Source: Chitinophagaceae bacterium (GTDB lineage Bacteria; Bacteroidota; Bacteroidia; Chitinophagales; UBA10324). From it: a stretch of DNA of 12,788 nucleotides. The stretch is taken from positions 5,608 to 18,395 of the forward strand of contig JAHEZG010000037.1 in NCBI GenBank assembly GCA_023251195.1, given 5' to 3'. A program made the translations under genes and the position numbers. Under the pieces are notes generated by a model. The model ran no database searches, had not been told where the DNA came from, and was given only the letters and a program-made list of their open reading frames with translations. How positions within the stretch are numbered: the stretch's first letter is position 1; each line of letters opens with the position of its first letter. This document shows positions 1 through 7,700 of the stretch, one piece after another.

Positions 1-1
1 T

Positions 2-901
2 TACACTGTTCCTTTCATCAATCAGAAACAGAAAGTCGGATTGCAAATCAAATCGTCTTACACCCGAAGTAAGTTTGCAGCCACCGAAACGATTGACAAT
101 CACGAGCAATATTATTTTAATCCTGATGCTTTTGTCAGAAGAACTTTTTTATCGCAAATAGATTTCACCGTGAAACCCGGATACGAAGACAAACATATTT
201 TCTCCGCCGGATTTTTACATTCAGAAGCTGACGATACTGTTGCACATTTCAATCCTGATTTTTATCTGAACGGAAAAGTGTTACAGGAATATTTTGCGCT
301 CGGTTATACTTTCGTTCACGACCGCCGCGATATTGTTGGCTTTCCATTGCACGGAAGTTATTTCGATATTGGTGTTTCTGCTTTCGGAATTCTGCCAACT
401 GATAACACGCATCTTTATTCGCTGCAAATCAATCACGCAAAATATTTTCAGACAGGAAAAAATTTATACTTCGCAATCCGCAACAAGCTGAAATTTTCTT
501 CTCCTGTAAAACAACCTTATTACACGCAAAAAGGATTTGGTTATAAACTCGATTATGTAAGCGGCTACGAATATTATGTGGTGGATGGACAAAGTTTCTG
601 GCTTGGGAAATTGGTTTCCCGTTATCGTATTTTAAAATTCAATCTGCCGAATAATTTTCAAAACAATGTGGTGAAGGCAAGCAAATTTCCTTTCAATGTT
701 TTTTTGATTGGTCAATTGGATGCAGGTTATGTGAAGGATGATTATTACAACAAGGGAAATCCGCTCAGCAATTCTTTGCTCGTTGGCGGCGGACCCGGAA
801 TTGAAGTAGTGATGTTTTACGATGTAAGTTTTCAGTTGCAGTATTCTTTCAACCTTCGGGGAGAAAATGGGTTATTTTTACACTTCAGTTCGTTCTTCTA
901 A
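2..901 (+). CDS. Omp85/BamA-TamA-like outer-membrane barrel protein, C-terminal part
   Basis: The reading frame is open to the left edge of the window, so this is the 3' end of a longer gene; the TTG at 41 is an internal leucine, not a start. About 299 residues are visible. They show alternating aromatic/hydrophobic strands typical of an outer-membrane beta-barrel, with landmarks resembling the bacterial surface antigen domain of the Omp85 superfamily: an early PFINQKQKVGL strand, a YTFVHDRRD strand with the downstream P-x-x-G turn, SGYEYYVVDGQ (equivalent to the family's RGY/RGF motif), a late GGGPGIEVVMFYD strand and a terminal phenylalanine. Members of this superfamily insert or translocate proteins across the outer membrane. 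The missing N-terminus (POTRA repeats or, in some Bacteroidota, a metallophosphatase domain) would decide the subfamily. Family-level call is fairly firm; specific role is unknown. The 15-base gap to nadK suggests co-transcription. Confidence 0.7.
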   Translation, partial: YTVPFINQKQKVGLQIKSSYTRSKFAATETIDNHEQYYFNPDAFVRRTFLSQIDFTVKPGYEDKHIFSAGFLHSEADDTVAHFNPDFYLNGKVLQEYFALGYTFVHDRRDIVGFPLHGSYFDIGVSAFGILPTDNTHLYSLQINHAKYFQTGKNLYFAIRNKLKFSSPVKQPYYTQKGFGYKLDYVSGYEYYVVDGQSFWLGKLVSRYRILKFNLPNNFQNNVVKASKFPFNVFLIGQLDAGYVKDDYYNKGNPLSNSLLVGGGPGIEVVMFYDVSFQLQYSFNLRGENGLFLHFSSFF

Positions 902-916
902 CTAAATAAAAAAACT

Positions 917-1795
917 TTGACAGTAGCGCTTTACAGCAGGCAATTAAATGTGCGACATGCTGTTTTTATTCAGAAGTTATTACACACTTTGCACGACCGC
1001 GGATTTCAAACGCTAGTTCATGCACCATACTATCAGCAGTTGCGTGAGCATCTTGAAGTGCCCAATTCATTCCGCACTTTCAGCAACCATAAAGATTTAC
1101 ATCAGCACATTGAGTGCATGTTTTCATTGGGAGGCGATGGCACTTTGCTCGACACACTCAGCTTTGTGCGCGATTATAAAATTCCAGTACTCGGCATTAA
1201 CATCGGTCGCCTTGGATTTTTAGCAAACATTGGTAAGGAAGAAATTGACTCAGCGCTCGAAGCATTGCAGAAAGGAAGTTATGTGCACGACCGTCGCTCG
1301 TTAATCGAACTCGACAGCAACAAACCGCTTTTCGGAAATGTGAATTATGCGCTCAACGAATTTGCGATTCACAAAAAAGATACTTCGGCCATGATTACCA
1401 TTCATGCTTATATCAATGGCGAATTTCTGAATTCATACTGGGCAGATGGATTAATCGTGAGCACTCCTACCGGTTCCACAGGTTATAGTTTAAGTTGCGG
1501 TGGTCCTATTCTCACTCCGCAGTCGGCGAGTTTTGTTGTTACACCTATTGCGCCGCATAATTTAAATGTTCGACCCGTTGTGGTTCCTGATGATTCTGTT
1601 ATTTCATTCGAGATAGAAGGTCGCGGCGATAATTACCTCTGCACTTTGGATTCACGCTACGAAACCATTGACAATTCTTTTCATATCGCGGTAAAAAAAT
1701 GTTCGTTCAATATTGATTTAGTTCGGCTACCCGACCACAATTTTCTTAATACGCTCTCTAAGAAATTAAAGTGGGGGATTGATAGCAGAAACTGA
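917..1795 (+). CDS. nadK: NAD kinase
   Basis: ATP(polyphosphate)-dependent NAD kinase, which phosphorylates NAD to NADP in the cytoplasm and so sets the supply of reducing power for biosynthesis. The 292-residue length is normal. Diagnostic motifs are all present: SLGGDGT near residues 70-76 with the catalytic Asp at 74, NIGRLGFLA at 95-103, the conserved Asn-Glu pair of ALNEF at 147-148, TPTGSTGYSLSCGGP at 183-197, and NLNVRPVVVP near 215-224. The start is TTG. The preceding gene stops at 899-901 in this same frame and no ATG or GTG lies between, while the encoded N-terminus (TVALYSRQ) aligns with where the family normally begins. There is no Shine-Dalgarno sequence, only an A-rich run, as is usual in Bacteroidota. 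It lies 15 bases after the barrel gene and is probably expressed with it. No key residue is missing. Confidence 0.97.
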   Translation: MTVALYSRQLNVRHAVFIQKLLHTLHDRGFQTLVHAPYYQQLREHLEVPNSFRTFSNHKDLHQHIECMFSLGGDGTLLDTLSFVRDYKIPVLGINIGRLGFLANIGKEEIDSALEALQKGSYVHDRRSLIELDSNKPLFGNVNYALNEFAIHKKDTSAMITIHAYINGEFLNSYWADGLIVSTPTGSTGYSLSCGGPILTPQSASFVVTPIAPHNLNVRPVVVPDDSVISFEIEGRGDNYLCTLDSRYETIDNSFHIAVKKCSFNIDLVRLPDHNFLNTLSKKLKWGIDSRN

Positions 1796-1802
1796 TTTGA
1801 AA

Positions 1803-1855
1803 CTTCGATAAACTCAATGTGACAGTGCATGCTAACAATTCTGAGCCTGTCGAAG
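1803..1855. repeat. Imperfect palindromic interspersed repeat after nadK
   Basis: The left arm at 1803-1816 (cttcgataaactca) and the right arm at 1841-1855 (ctgagcctgtcgaag) are inverted copies matching at 11 of 14 positions, with a 24-base loop. The words resemble the CTTCGACAAGCTCAG / TGTGACA family that I recall as scattered through Bacteroidota genomes. A related half-copy occurs at 8841-8863 inside a coding sequence. It begins 8 bases after the nadK stop, so its transcript could fold and help end transcription. It has no convincing T-tract, so I do not call it a terminator. Family membership rests on memory, not a search. Confidence 0.6.
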
Positions 1856-2110
1856 AATGACGATTTAATAATTGAATACAATCTTCAACTCTATAAATAA
1901 AAAATATTTTTTCAAGAAAATATTGAAGGTGTTTCATCCAATAGTTACACGCAACGACCCCAACGAATTTTAACCCTGGGTTTCCGACTTTGATTTCCGG
2001 AGTATTCCATTTGATCATAAGGAGACTGGTGGAACAAACCCATAAATACAAAACAAAAGTTTCGGTTTGTTCGTAATAAGCCTCATTCATATTTTTTTCC
2101 GTTAATACAA
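1856..2110. other. Non-coding spacer between nadK and the metalloprotease gene
   Basis: This stretch lies between the palindrome and the metalloprotease promoter candidate. I see no supported gene. The longest open frame here (minus strand, ending near 2090) lacks a recognisable domain, runs through the palindromic repeat and overlaps the end of nadK, so I do not treat it as real. The segment around 1945-2060 is richer in C and G than the flanking AT-rich DNA and contains small symmetric words (aaccctgggtt near 1971-1982, two tttccg words close together). It may be a decayed repeat or mobile-element remnant, but nothing visible proves this. Confidence 0.4.
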
Positions 2111-2114
2111 AACA

Positions 2115-2146
2115 TTGTTGTTGCGCTGAAAGATTTTCTAAACTTG
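2115..2146 (+). promoter_or_regulatory. Candidate Bacteroidota-type promoter of the metalloprotease gene
   Basis: TTG at 2115-2117 (or 2118-2120) is followed 21 (or 18) bases later by TAAACTTG at 2139-2146, matching five of the six fixed positions of the Bacteroidota -7 element TAnnTTTG. Transcription would start near 2153, giving a leader of roughly 58 bases. A weaker alternative is TAGTACTG at 2167-2174 with TTG at 2144-2146. This is inferred from consensus only. Confidence 0.4.
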
Positions 2147-2210
2147 AAATAGTTATTAATAAAGATTAGTACTGTTTTCAATCTGAATTTTTAAAAACAA
2201 ATTTCAATAC

Positions 2211-4595
2211 ATGATAAAAACTACACGGTTACTTGCTGCTTCTTTCATGGTGATGATTGTGGCTATTAATTTTTCGTTTGCGCAAAACACCAACAACATT
2301 TCAAAGTGGATGCTGCAGGTTGCAGCTACTCCGCGTGAAGAGGTATTCCCCTCCTATAAAATTTTTAATTCTGATTTGCGCGGAAAACAAATTGACCCCA
2401 TGTTCGGTGAATTGGTGAAAGTTTCGTTGTTACCGGATGCACTTAATTCGGTTGCGAGTGATGAACCTGCAACCATGGAACTGGAAATTCCTTCCACCAA
2501 TAATTCAACGGTGATTCTTCAATTGGCCGAAGTAAATATTCTGACTTCTGATTTTAATGTTGCAACAAAATCAGCAAGCGGAACACAGAGTTTTAATTAT
2601 TCGCCGGGAGTATTTTATCGTGGAATAATTAAAGGAGATGAAAACTCAACTGCAACTATCAGCATTTATCAAAACGAAATGATTGGAATGTTTACAAACA
2701 GCGAAGGAACATTTACCATTGGAAAACTGACTGACGAATCGGAGGAGTATGTAATTTATAATTCATCAAAATCAAATTACCATCCTGCATTGAATTGCGG
2801 AACAGATGATTCTAATTATCAGATTGAAACAAATACAATTGACAGGGGAGTTGGTTGCAAGGAGGTATCTGTGTATTTCGAGTGCGATTATCAAATGTAT
2901 TTAGATAAAGGAAGCAATGTGACCAATGTGGTGAATTATGTTACAGGATTATTCAGTCAGGTGGCCACTATGTATGCCAATGAAAATATTGTTGTTACCA
3001 TACAGTCAATTTATGTGTGGACTACTGCTGACCCTTATATTTCACTATCAACTCCGGGTTCAATTCTCTCTCCGTTTGCAACTGCTCACTCTCCATTCAC
3101 CACAGCAATCCTAGGCCATTTTTTAAGTACAAGAAGTTTGGGTGGTGGTGTTGCCTGGTTAAATGAATTGTGTTCGCAGTACAATTGTTTTGCAGTTAGT
3201 CAGGTTTATAATTCGTATTCCAATGTTCCTACATATTCATGGAGTGTGGAAGTTATCACGCATGAAATGGGTCATAATTTCGGTTCACCACACACACATA
3301 ATTGTTCGTGGACAGGAGGGCCAATTGATAATTGCGGACCAACAGCAGGTTACCCAACAGAAGGTGGTTGTGCTGATGGACCAACACCAACAAACGGAGG
3401 AACGGTAATGAGTTACTGTCACTTGGTTGGTGGTGTAGGAATAAATTTTAATAATGGGTTTGGTTTACAACCCGGTGATTTAATACGGGCAAGAACAATT
3501 GCGGCAAATTGTATAAACGCAATTGGTACAGTTCCAACCGGAATGTCAGTTTCGGGTTTAAGTGCAAGTACTGCTACACTTAGTTGGAATGCAATAGCAG
3601 GTGTTACCAATTATACTGTTGAATATAAAACTGCTGCCTCCACTTCATGGATTTCAGCGGGCAATACTTCATCTACCTCTGTTTCACTAACCAATCTGAA
3701 TGTCAACACGGTTTATAACTGGCATGTAAAAACTGATTGTTCAAATTTTACCGCCAATGGAAATTTTACAACTTCCAATTATACTTGTGTAAAGCCAAGT
3801 AATTTAACAGCTACAAGCATTACAACTTCCAGTGCGCAATTAAACTGGACTGCTGTTGCAGCTGCTTCAAATTATGTGGTGCAATATCGCATTTCAATTA
3901 CTTCAACATGGACAACCGCCGGCGTTACAACAAATAATTTTTATGCATTAAATGGTTTGTTTGGATCTGTAACTTACAAGTGGCGCGTGAAAGCAAATTG
4001 TTCGCAGTACACAACTGTTGCAACATTTTCAACTCCTGCAACATCATGCCTTAAGCCAACAGGATTGGCTGCGCAATACATTGGTGGAACCTGGGCCTAC
4101 TTATCATGGACAGCAGTTGCAGGTGCAGCTTATTATTCTGTTTATTATCGTGTAACAGGAACTCCTACTTATATTTTAGCAGGAACATCTTTTTACAACA
4201 ACTTATATGTTTCAGGTTTAACACCGAGCACTTCGTATGACTGGCGAGTAAAAGCAAATTGTTCGCTTAACAGTGCTAAATCGGTTTTCATCACAACTGC
4301 GGATACCGCACAAGGCGGAAGCGGAGGAAATAGTTATGCGCAGGATTTTAATTTTTATCCGAACCCGGTTGCGCAACAATTAATTATTCAGCAAAAAGAA
4401 AAAACAGATTTATCAGTTGTGATAGAAGTTTCAGATGTACTGGGAAGAATAATTATCAGCCAACCAACCACAAATCTTGAAATGATGACAACGAATTATA
4501 AACTGGATGTAAGTTCTCTTACTGCAGGTGTTTATTTTATTTCGTTGCGCGATGAGAAAGGAAATAAACAGGTGAAGAGTTTTATTAAGGAATAG
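2211..4595 (+). CDS. Secreted metzincin (M12-like) metalloprotease with three Fn3 domains and T9SS sorting domain
   Basis: Predicted zinc endopeptidase exported to the surface or medium. Residues 1-24 form a signal peptide (charged start, hydrophobic core, cleavage after SFA), and about 25-210 look like a propeptide-type region. The catalytic domain spans roughly 215-440, with the metzincin zinc site HEMGHNFGSPH at 351-361 (zinc ligands His351, His355, His361; general base Glu352) and a Met-turn VMSYCH with Met400. The ligand His361 is followed by Thr, not the Asp common in adamalysins. Three fibronectin III domains follow (about 441-522, 528-608, 614-696), each with a C-terminal cysteine (WHVKTDC, WRVKANC twice). 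A Gly/Ser linker near 701-707 leads to a T9SS type A sorting domain at about 710-794 (FYPNP, DVLGRIII, LTAGVYFISL, KSFIKE). Substrate is unknown. The start ATG is well placed before the signal peptide. It is followed by an intrinsic terminator, so it is likely monocistronic. Confidence 0.9.
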   Translation: MIKTTRLLAASFMVMIVAINFSFAQNTNNISKWMLQVAATPREEVFPSYKIFNSDLRGKQIDPMFGELVKVSLLPDALNSVASDEPATMELEIPSTNNSTVILQLAEVNILTSDFNVATKSASGTQSFNYSPGVFYRGIIKGDENSTATISIYQNEMIGMFTNSEGTFTIGKLTDESEEYVIYNSSKSNYHPALNCGTDDSNYQIETNTIDRGVGCKEVSVYFECDYQMYLDKGSNVTNVVNYVTGLFSQVATMYANENIVVTIQSIYVWTTADPYISLSTPGSILSPFATAHSPFTTAILGHFLSTRSLGGGVAWLNELCSQYNCFAVSQVYNSYSNVPTYSWSVEVITHEMGHNFGSPHTHNCSWTGGPIDNCGPTAGYPTEGGCADGPTPTNGGTVMSYCHLVGGVGINFNNGFGLQPGDLIRARTIAANCINAIGTVPTGMSVSGLSASTATLSWNAIAGVTNYTVEYKTAASTSWISAGNTSSTSVSLTNLNVNTVYNWHVKTDCSNFTANGNFTTSNYTCVKPSNLTATSITTSSAQLNWTAVAAASNYVVQYRISITSTWTTAGVTTNNFYALNGLFGSVTYKWRVKANCSQYTTVATFSTPATSCLKPTGLAAQYIGGTWAYLSWTAVAGAAYYSVYYRVTGTPTYILAGTSFYNNLYVSGLTPSTSYDWRVKANCSLNSAKSVFITTADTAQGGSGGNSYAQDFNFYPNPVAQQLIIQQKEKTDLSVVIEVSDVLGRIIISQPTTNLEMMTTNYKLDVSSLTAGVYFISLRDEKGNKQVKSFIKE

Positions 4596-4658
4596 TTTTT
4601 TGTCATGAGTCTTTAGTACACAGTCCTTAGTTTTATCCTGCAAATAATTTTTCAAACG

Positions 4659-4698
4659 AAAGCCGCTCTCAAAATTGAGAGCGGCTTTTTGATTTTTA
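4659..4698 (+). terminator. Rho-independent terminator after the metalloprotease gene
   Basis: A perfect GC-rich stem is formed by agccgctctca at 4661-4671 and its reverse complement at 4676-4686. It extends by two A-T pairs on the outside, has a four-base loop, and is followed by a T-rich tract (4686-4690, then more T runs). It sits 63 bases after the metalloprotease stop and should separate that transcript from the surface-protein gene downstream. The flanking A run on the left also makes it partly bidirectional. Confidence 0.93.
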
Positions 4699-4714
4699 TT
4701 TTTTTGAAATTTAT

Positions 4715-4747
4715 TTTCATTCGTGATAAATATTAATTCTATCTTTA
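4715..4747 (+). promoter_or_regulatory. Candidate promoter of the large surface-protein gene
   Basis: TATCTTTA at 4740-4747 matches five of six fixed positions of the -7 element TAnnTTTG, with TTTC at 4715-4718 (close to TTTG) 21 bases upstream. It lies between the terminator and the start codon, where a promoter is needed. Consensus-based only. Confidence 0.35.
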
Positions 4748-4765
4748 GAAAGAATAATTTCTTTC
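4748..4765 (+). promoter_or_regulatory. Small inverted repeat in the leader of the surface-protein gene
   Basis: GAAAGAA at 4748-4754 and TTCTTTC at 4759-4765 form a perfect 7-base inverted repeat with a four-base loop, immediately downstream of the candidate -7 element and 22 bases before the ATG. The position suits an operator or a weak leader hairpin. The stem is AT-rich and could be chance in this composition. Confidence 0.25.
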
Positions 4766-4787
4766 ATCAGCATATAAAATTCTACTC

Positions 4788-7700
4788 ATGAAAAAACTCT
4801 ACTCATCAATTAAAATTATTGTGCTGATATTTATTGCCAATAATCTTTTCGCGCAAACTGCTTGTTTTACTGCAACTGAATTTCCTGTTGGCGCTCCACA
4901 TTGTGAAGGAATCACTTTAATTTTTTCAGATTGTTCGGTTGGTGCAACCAGTTGGAATTGGGATTTTGGAGCCGGTGCTGTTCCACAGTATTCTAATCAA
5001 CAAAATCCGGGATTAGTAAATTTTCCTAACTGCAATCCTTTTCAACAAATTACTTTAACAATTAATGGTGGGGTGAGCACAGTTTCCCAACCATTTCCAA
5101 TCTGGTGTAATCCGGTTGCGTGTTTTACAGTTAACACTCCAACAATTTGCGCCGGCGATTCAATTTGTTTAAATACAAGTTGCTCGCAACCCGGACTTGG
5201 TTCAACATTTTTAAATTATATGTGGGATGTTGGAAATGGTCAACAGTTATTCAGTGCTAATCCTTGTTATACCTATCCGGAAGATTCCGGTTGCTTTTCT
5301 ATTGGATTAATTGTAACCAATAATCATGGTTGCTCTGATTTTGTAGAACAAACGAATGCAGTTTGTATTTCTCCTCCACCAACTTTTCAAATTACGGCTT
5401 TGGGTGCAACCACAACATGCCTGCAAACTTTATCGGTTGATTTTTGTGCTCCACCAATTATCGGAGGAACTCCACCATTTAGTTATGCGTGGAGTTTTCA
5501 GGGTGGAACTCCTGCTGCATCAAACTTGCCATGTCCAACAGGAATAACTTTTACAACAGGGCAATGGGATGTTTCATGTACAGTTACTGATGCAAATGGA
5601 TGTTCAACTACTGTTACACTTCCAAACTATATTAATGTTGCAAATAATCTAACCAGTTTTATTTTAAGCAATGACTCCTGTTGTGTAAATGAATGTGTAG
5701 ATGTAATTCCTGCTTTGCTTTCAAATTATTTATGGACCGTTAATCCAAATGGTTGTGTGTCTCCCTCTCCTCCTCAAACTATCTCTAATCCAACCTTTTG
5801 TTTTTCTTGTCCAGGATCTTATATAATCAATTTACAAGGGGTGATAAACGGTTGTGCTGTTTCTGCTCAGGATACAGTCGAAGTTTTTGCTCAGCCAGTT
5901 GCCTGTATAAACATTACCAGCAATCCTCCATCGTGTTCTTTCCCTCAAACTGTAAATGTTTCATATTGTGGCCTCGCTGGTGCCTGGACTTATTTATGGC
6001 TTTTTCCGGGTGGAACCCCGTCATCATCAACTTTACAAAACCCGGGAAATATTATCTATAATTCATGCGGTCAGTTTTCAATTTCATTAATTGTTACAAA
6101 TTCAAATGGATGCGATTCATCAATTACATTAACTGATACTGTAAATATTGATTGCCCTGTTGCCTGTTATTCTATACTTGATTTACCTGTTGAAGGAAAT
6201 TATTGCGTTTCGCTGAGTTTAAATTTTGATGCAACCTGCAGCACGGGTTCACCAACACAATATTTATGGTGTGTTCAACCTGCAGCATTGCCACCTTGTA
6301 TTCCAACCCTAAATCTTGGCCCAACTTCAACATTAAATTTTCCAAGTACAGGATGTTACAATGTGACATTGCAAACTATTAATGCGCTAGGTTGTACTTC
6401 AATAATTACAAATTCATTTACCGGTACACCAATTTGTGTTGGCAATCATACACAACCATGTTTTACTGCAACACCTGTAATTACCTGTGCTCCTGTTCCT
6501 GTTTCTTTTATTAATTGCACTCCTGATTCGCTTGGTATTCCGGGTGGATCCGGATGGGAGCCCTGCCATTCATGGTGCTGGAATTTTGGAGATGCAGGTG
6601 CTTGTCAATCTGCCGCAATGAACCCACAACATCAATATCAGGATACAGGTTGTTTTGATATTATGTTGGTTTCAAAAAACTGTGGTTGTTATGATACCGT
6701 TCTACATGAAGAGTTTGTATGCATTGTACCACCCATTTCACACTTTATATATACAATTAATTGCGATAGTCCGAATGTTGTAATTTTTGATGGAACAAAT
6801 TCAGTAGGTGCCGATACTTATTTATGGAGTTTCCCGGGAGGAACACCATCATCTTCTACTGATCCAATTGTTCATGTTGTTTATCCTATGCCGATTGTCA
6901 GTGCAACATATAATGTGTCATTACAAATTTGTAATAATGCTTCCGGATGTTGCGATACATTCAGTCAAGCCATTCAGATAAATAATTTAAATCCGCAGGC
7001 AACAATTGATACTGTAGTTTGTTTTCCTGAAACATCAGTTGTTTTAAATTCTTCAGTAGGATATATGTTTTGTCAGTGGAGAGTTTATGATTTATGTAAT
7101 AATGGAATTTTAATTCCGGGTATGAACAGTAATTTTTGCGGTTATGATAATTTTTCAAACACAGGTGAAATTATCTGGCCGCATCCTGGATATTACCACA
7201 TTAAGTTATTAGAAATTTCTATTAATGGTTGTGCGGATACTCTGAACTGGAATGTTCATGTTAATGGATTAACTCCTTCATTCGTTTCCACTCAATCCAA
7301 CGGCTGCGCTCCGCAAACAATAATTTTTACAGATAACACTTCCTCAAATTGTGTTTCCAATCCGGTGAGTTACAGTTTCAAATTTGGTGATGGTTCACCG
7401 CAAACACCGCCATCGCCGAACCCTGTAATTTCACATACTTATACTTTGAATGGAAGTTTTACGGTTACTGAATTTGTAACTGATCAGCATGGTTGCACTG
7501 ATTCAATTGCAATAAATAATTTCATAATAATTGGTGTTGCACTTTCTGAAACACACATTGATGCAACAGCAGGAAGTGCCAACGGAAGTATAAATCTTAC
7601 GGTGAATGGAGGAACATCCCCTTTCAATTATTTATGGAGCACTGGCGCAACCACACAAGACATCAATAATCTTTCAGCAGGAAATTATTCAGTTACTGTA

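Noticed and set aside
41..901. A start codon for the barrel protein at TTG 41.
   Set aside because: The frame is open to the window edge and the upstream residues (YTVPFINQKQKVG) continue the beta-barrel pattern, so the TTG is an internal leucine.
1758..2090. A 110-codon open frame on the minus strand between nadK and the metalloprotease gene.
   Set aside because: It overlaps the nadK 3' end, reads through the palindromic repeat (producing the VTLSLSK-type peptide typical of translated repeats) and shows no domain, signal or convincing start context.
4608..4630. A short direct repeat, agtctttag and agtccttag, just after the metalloprotease stop.
   Set aside because: Only two 9-base copies with one mismatch in AT-rich DNA; not distinguishable from chance without a genome search.
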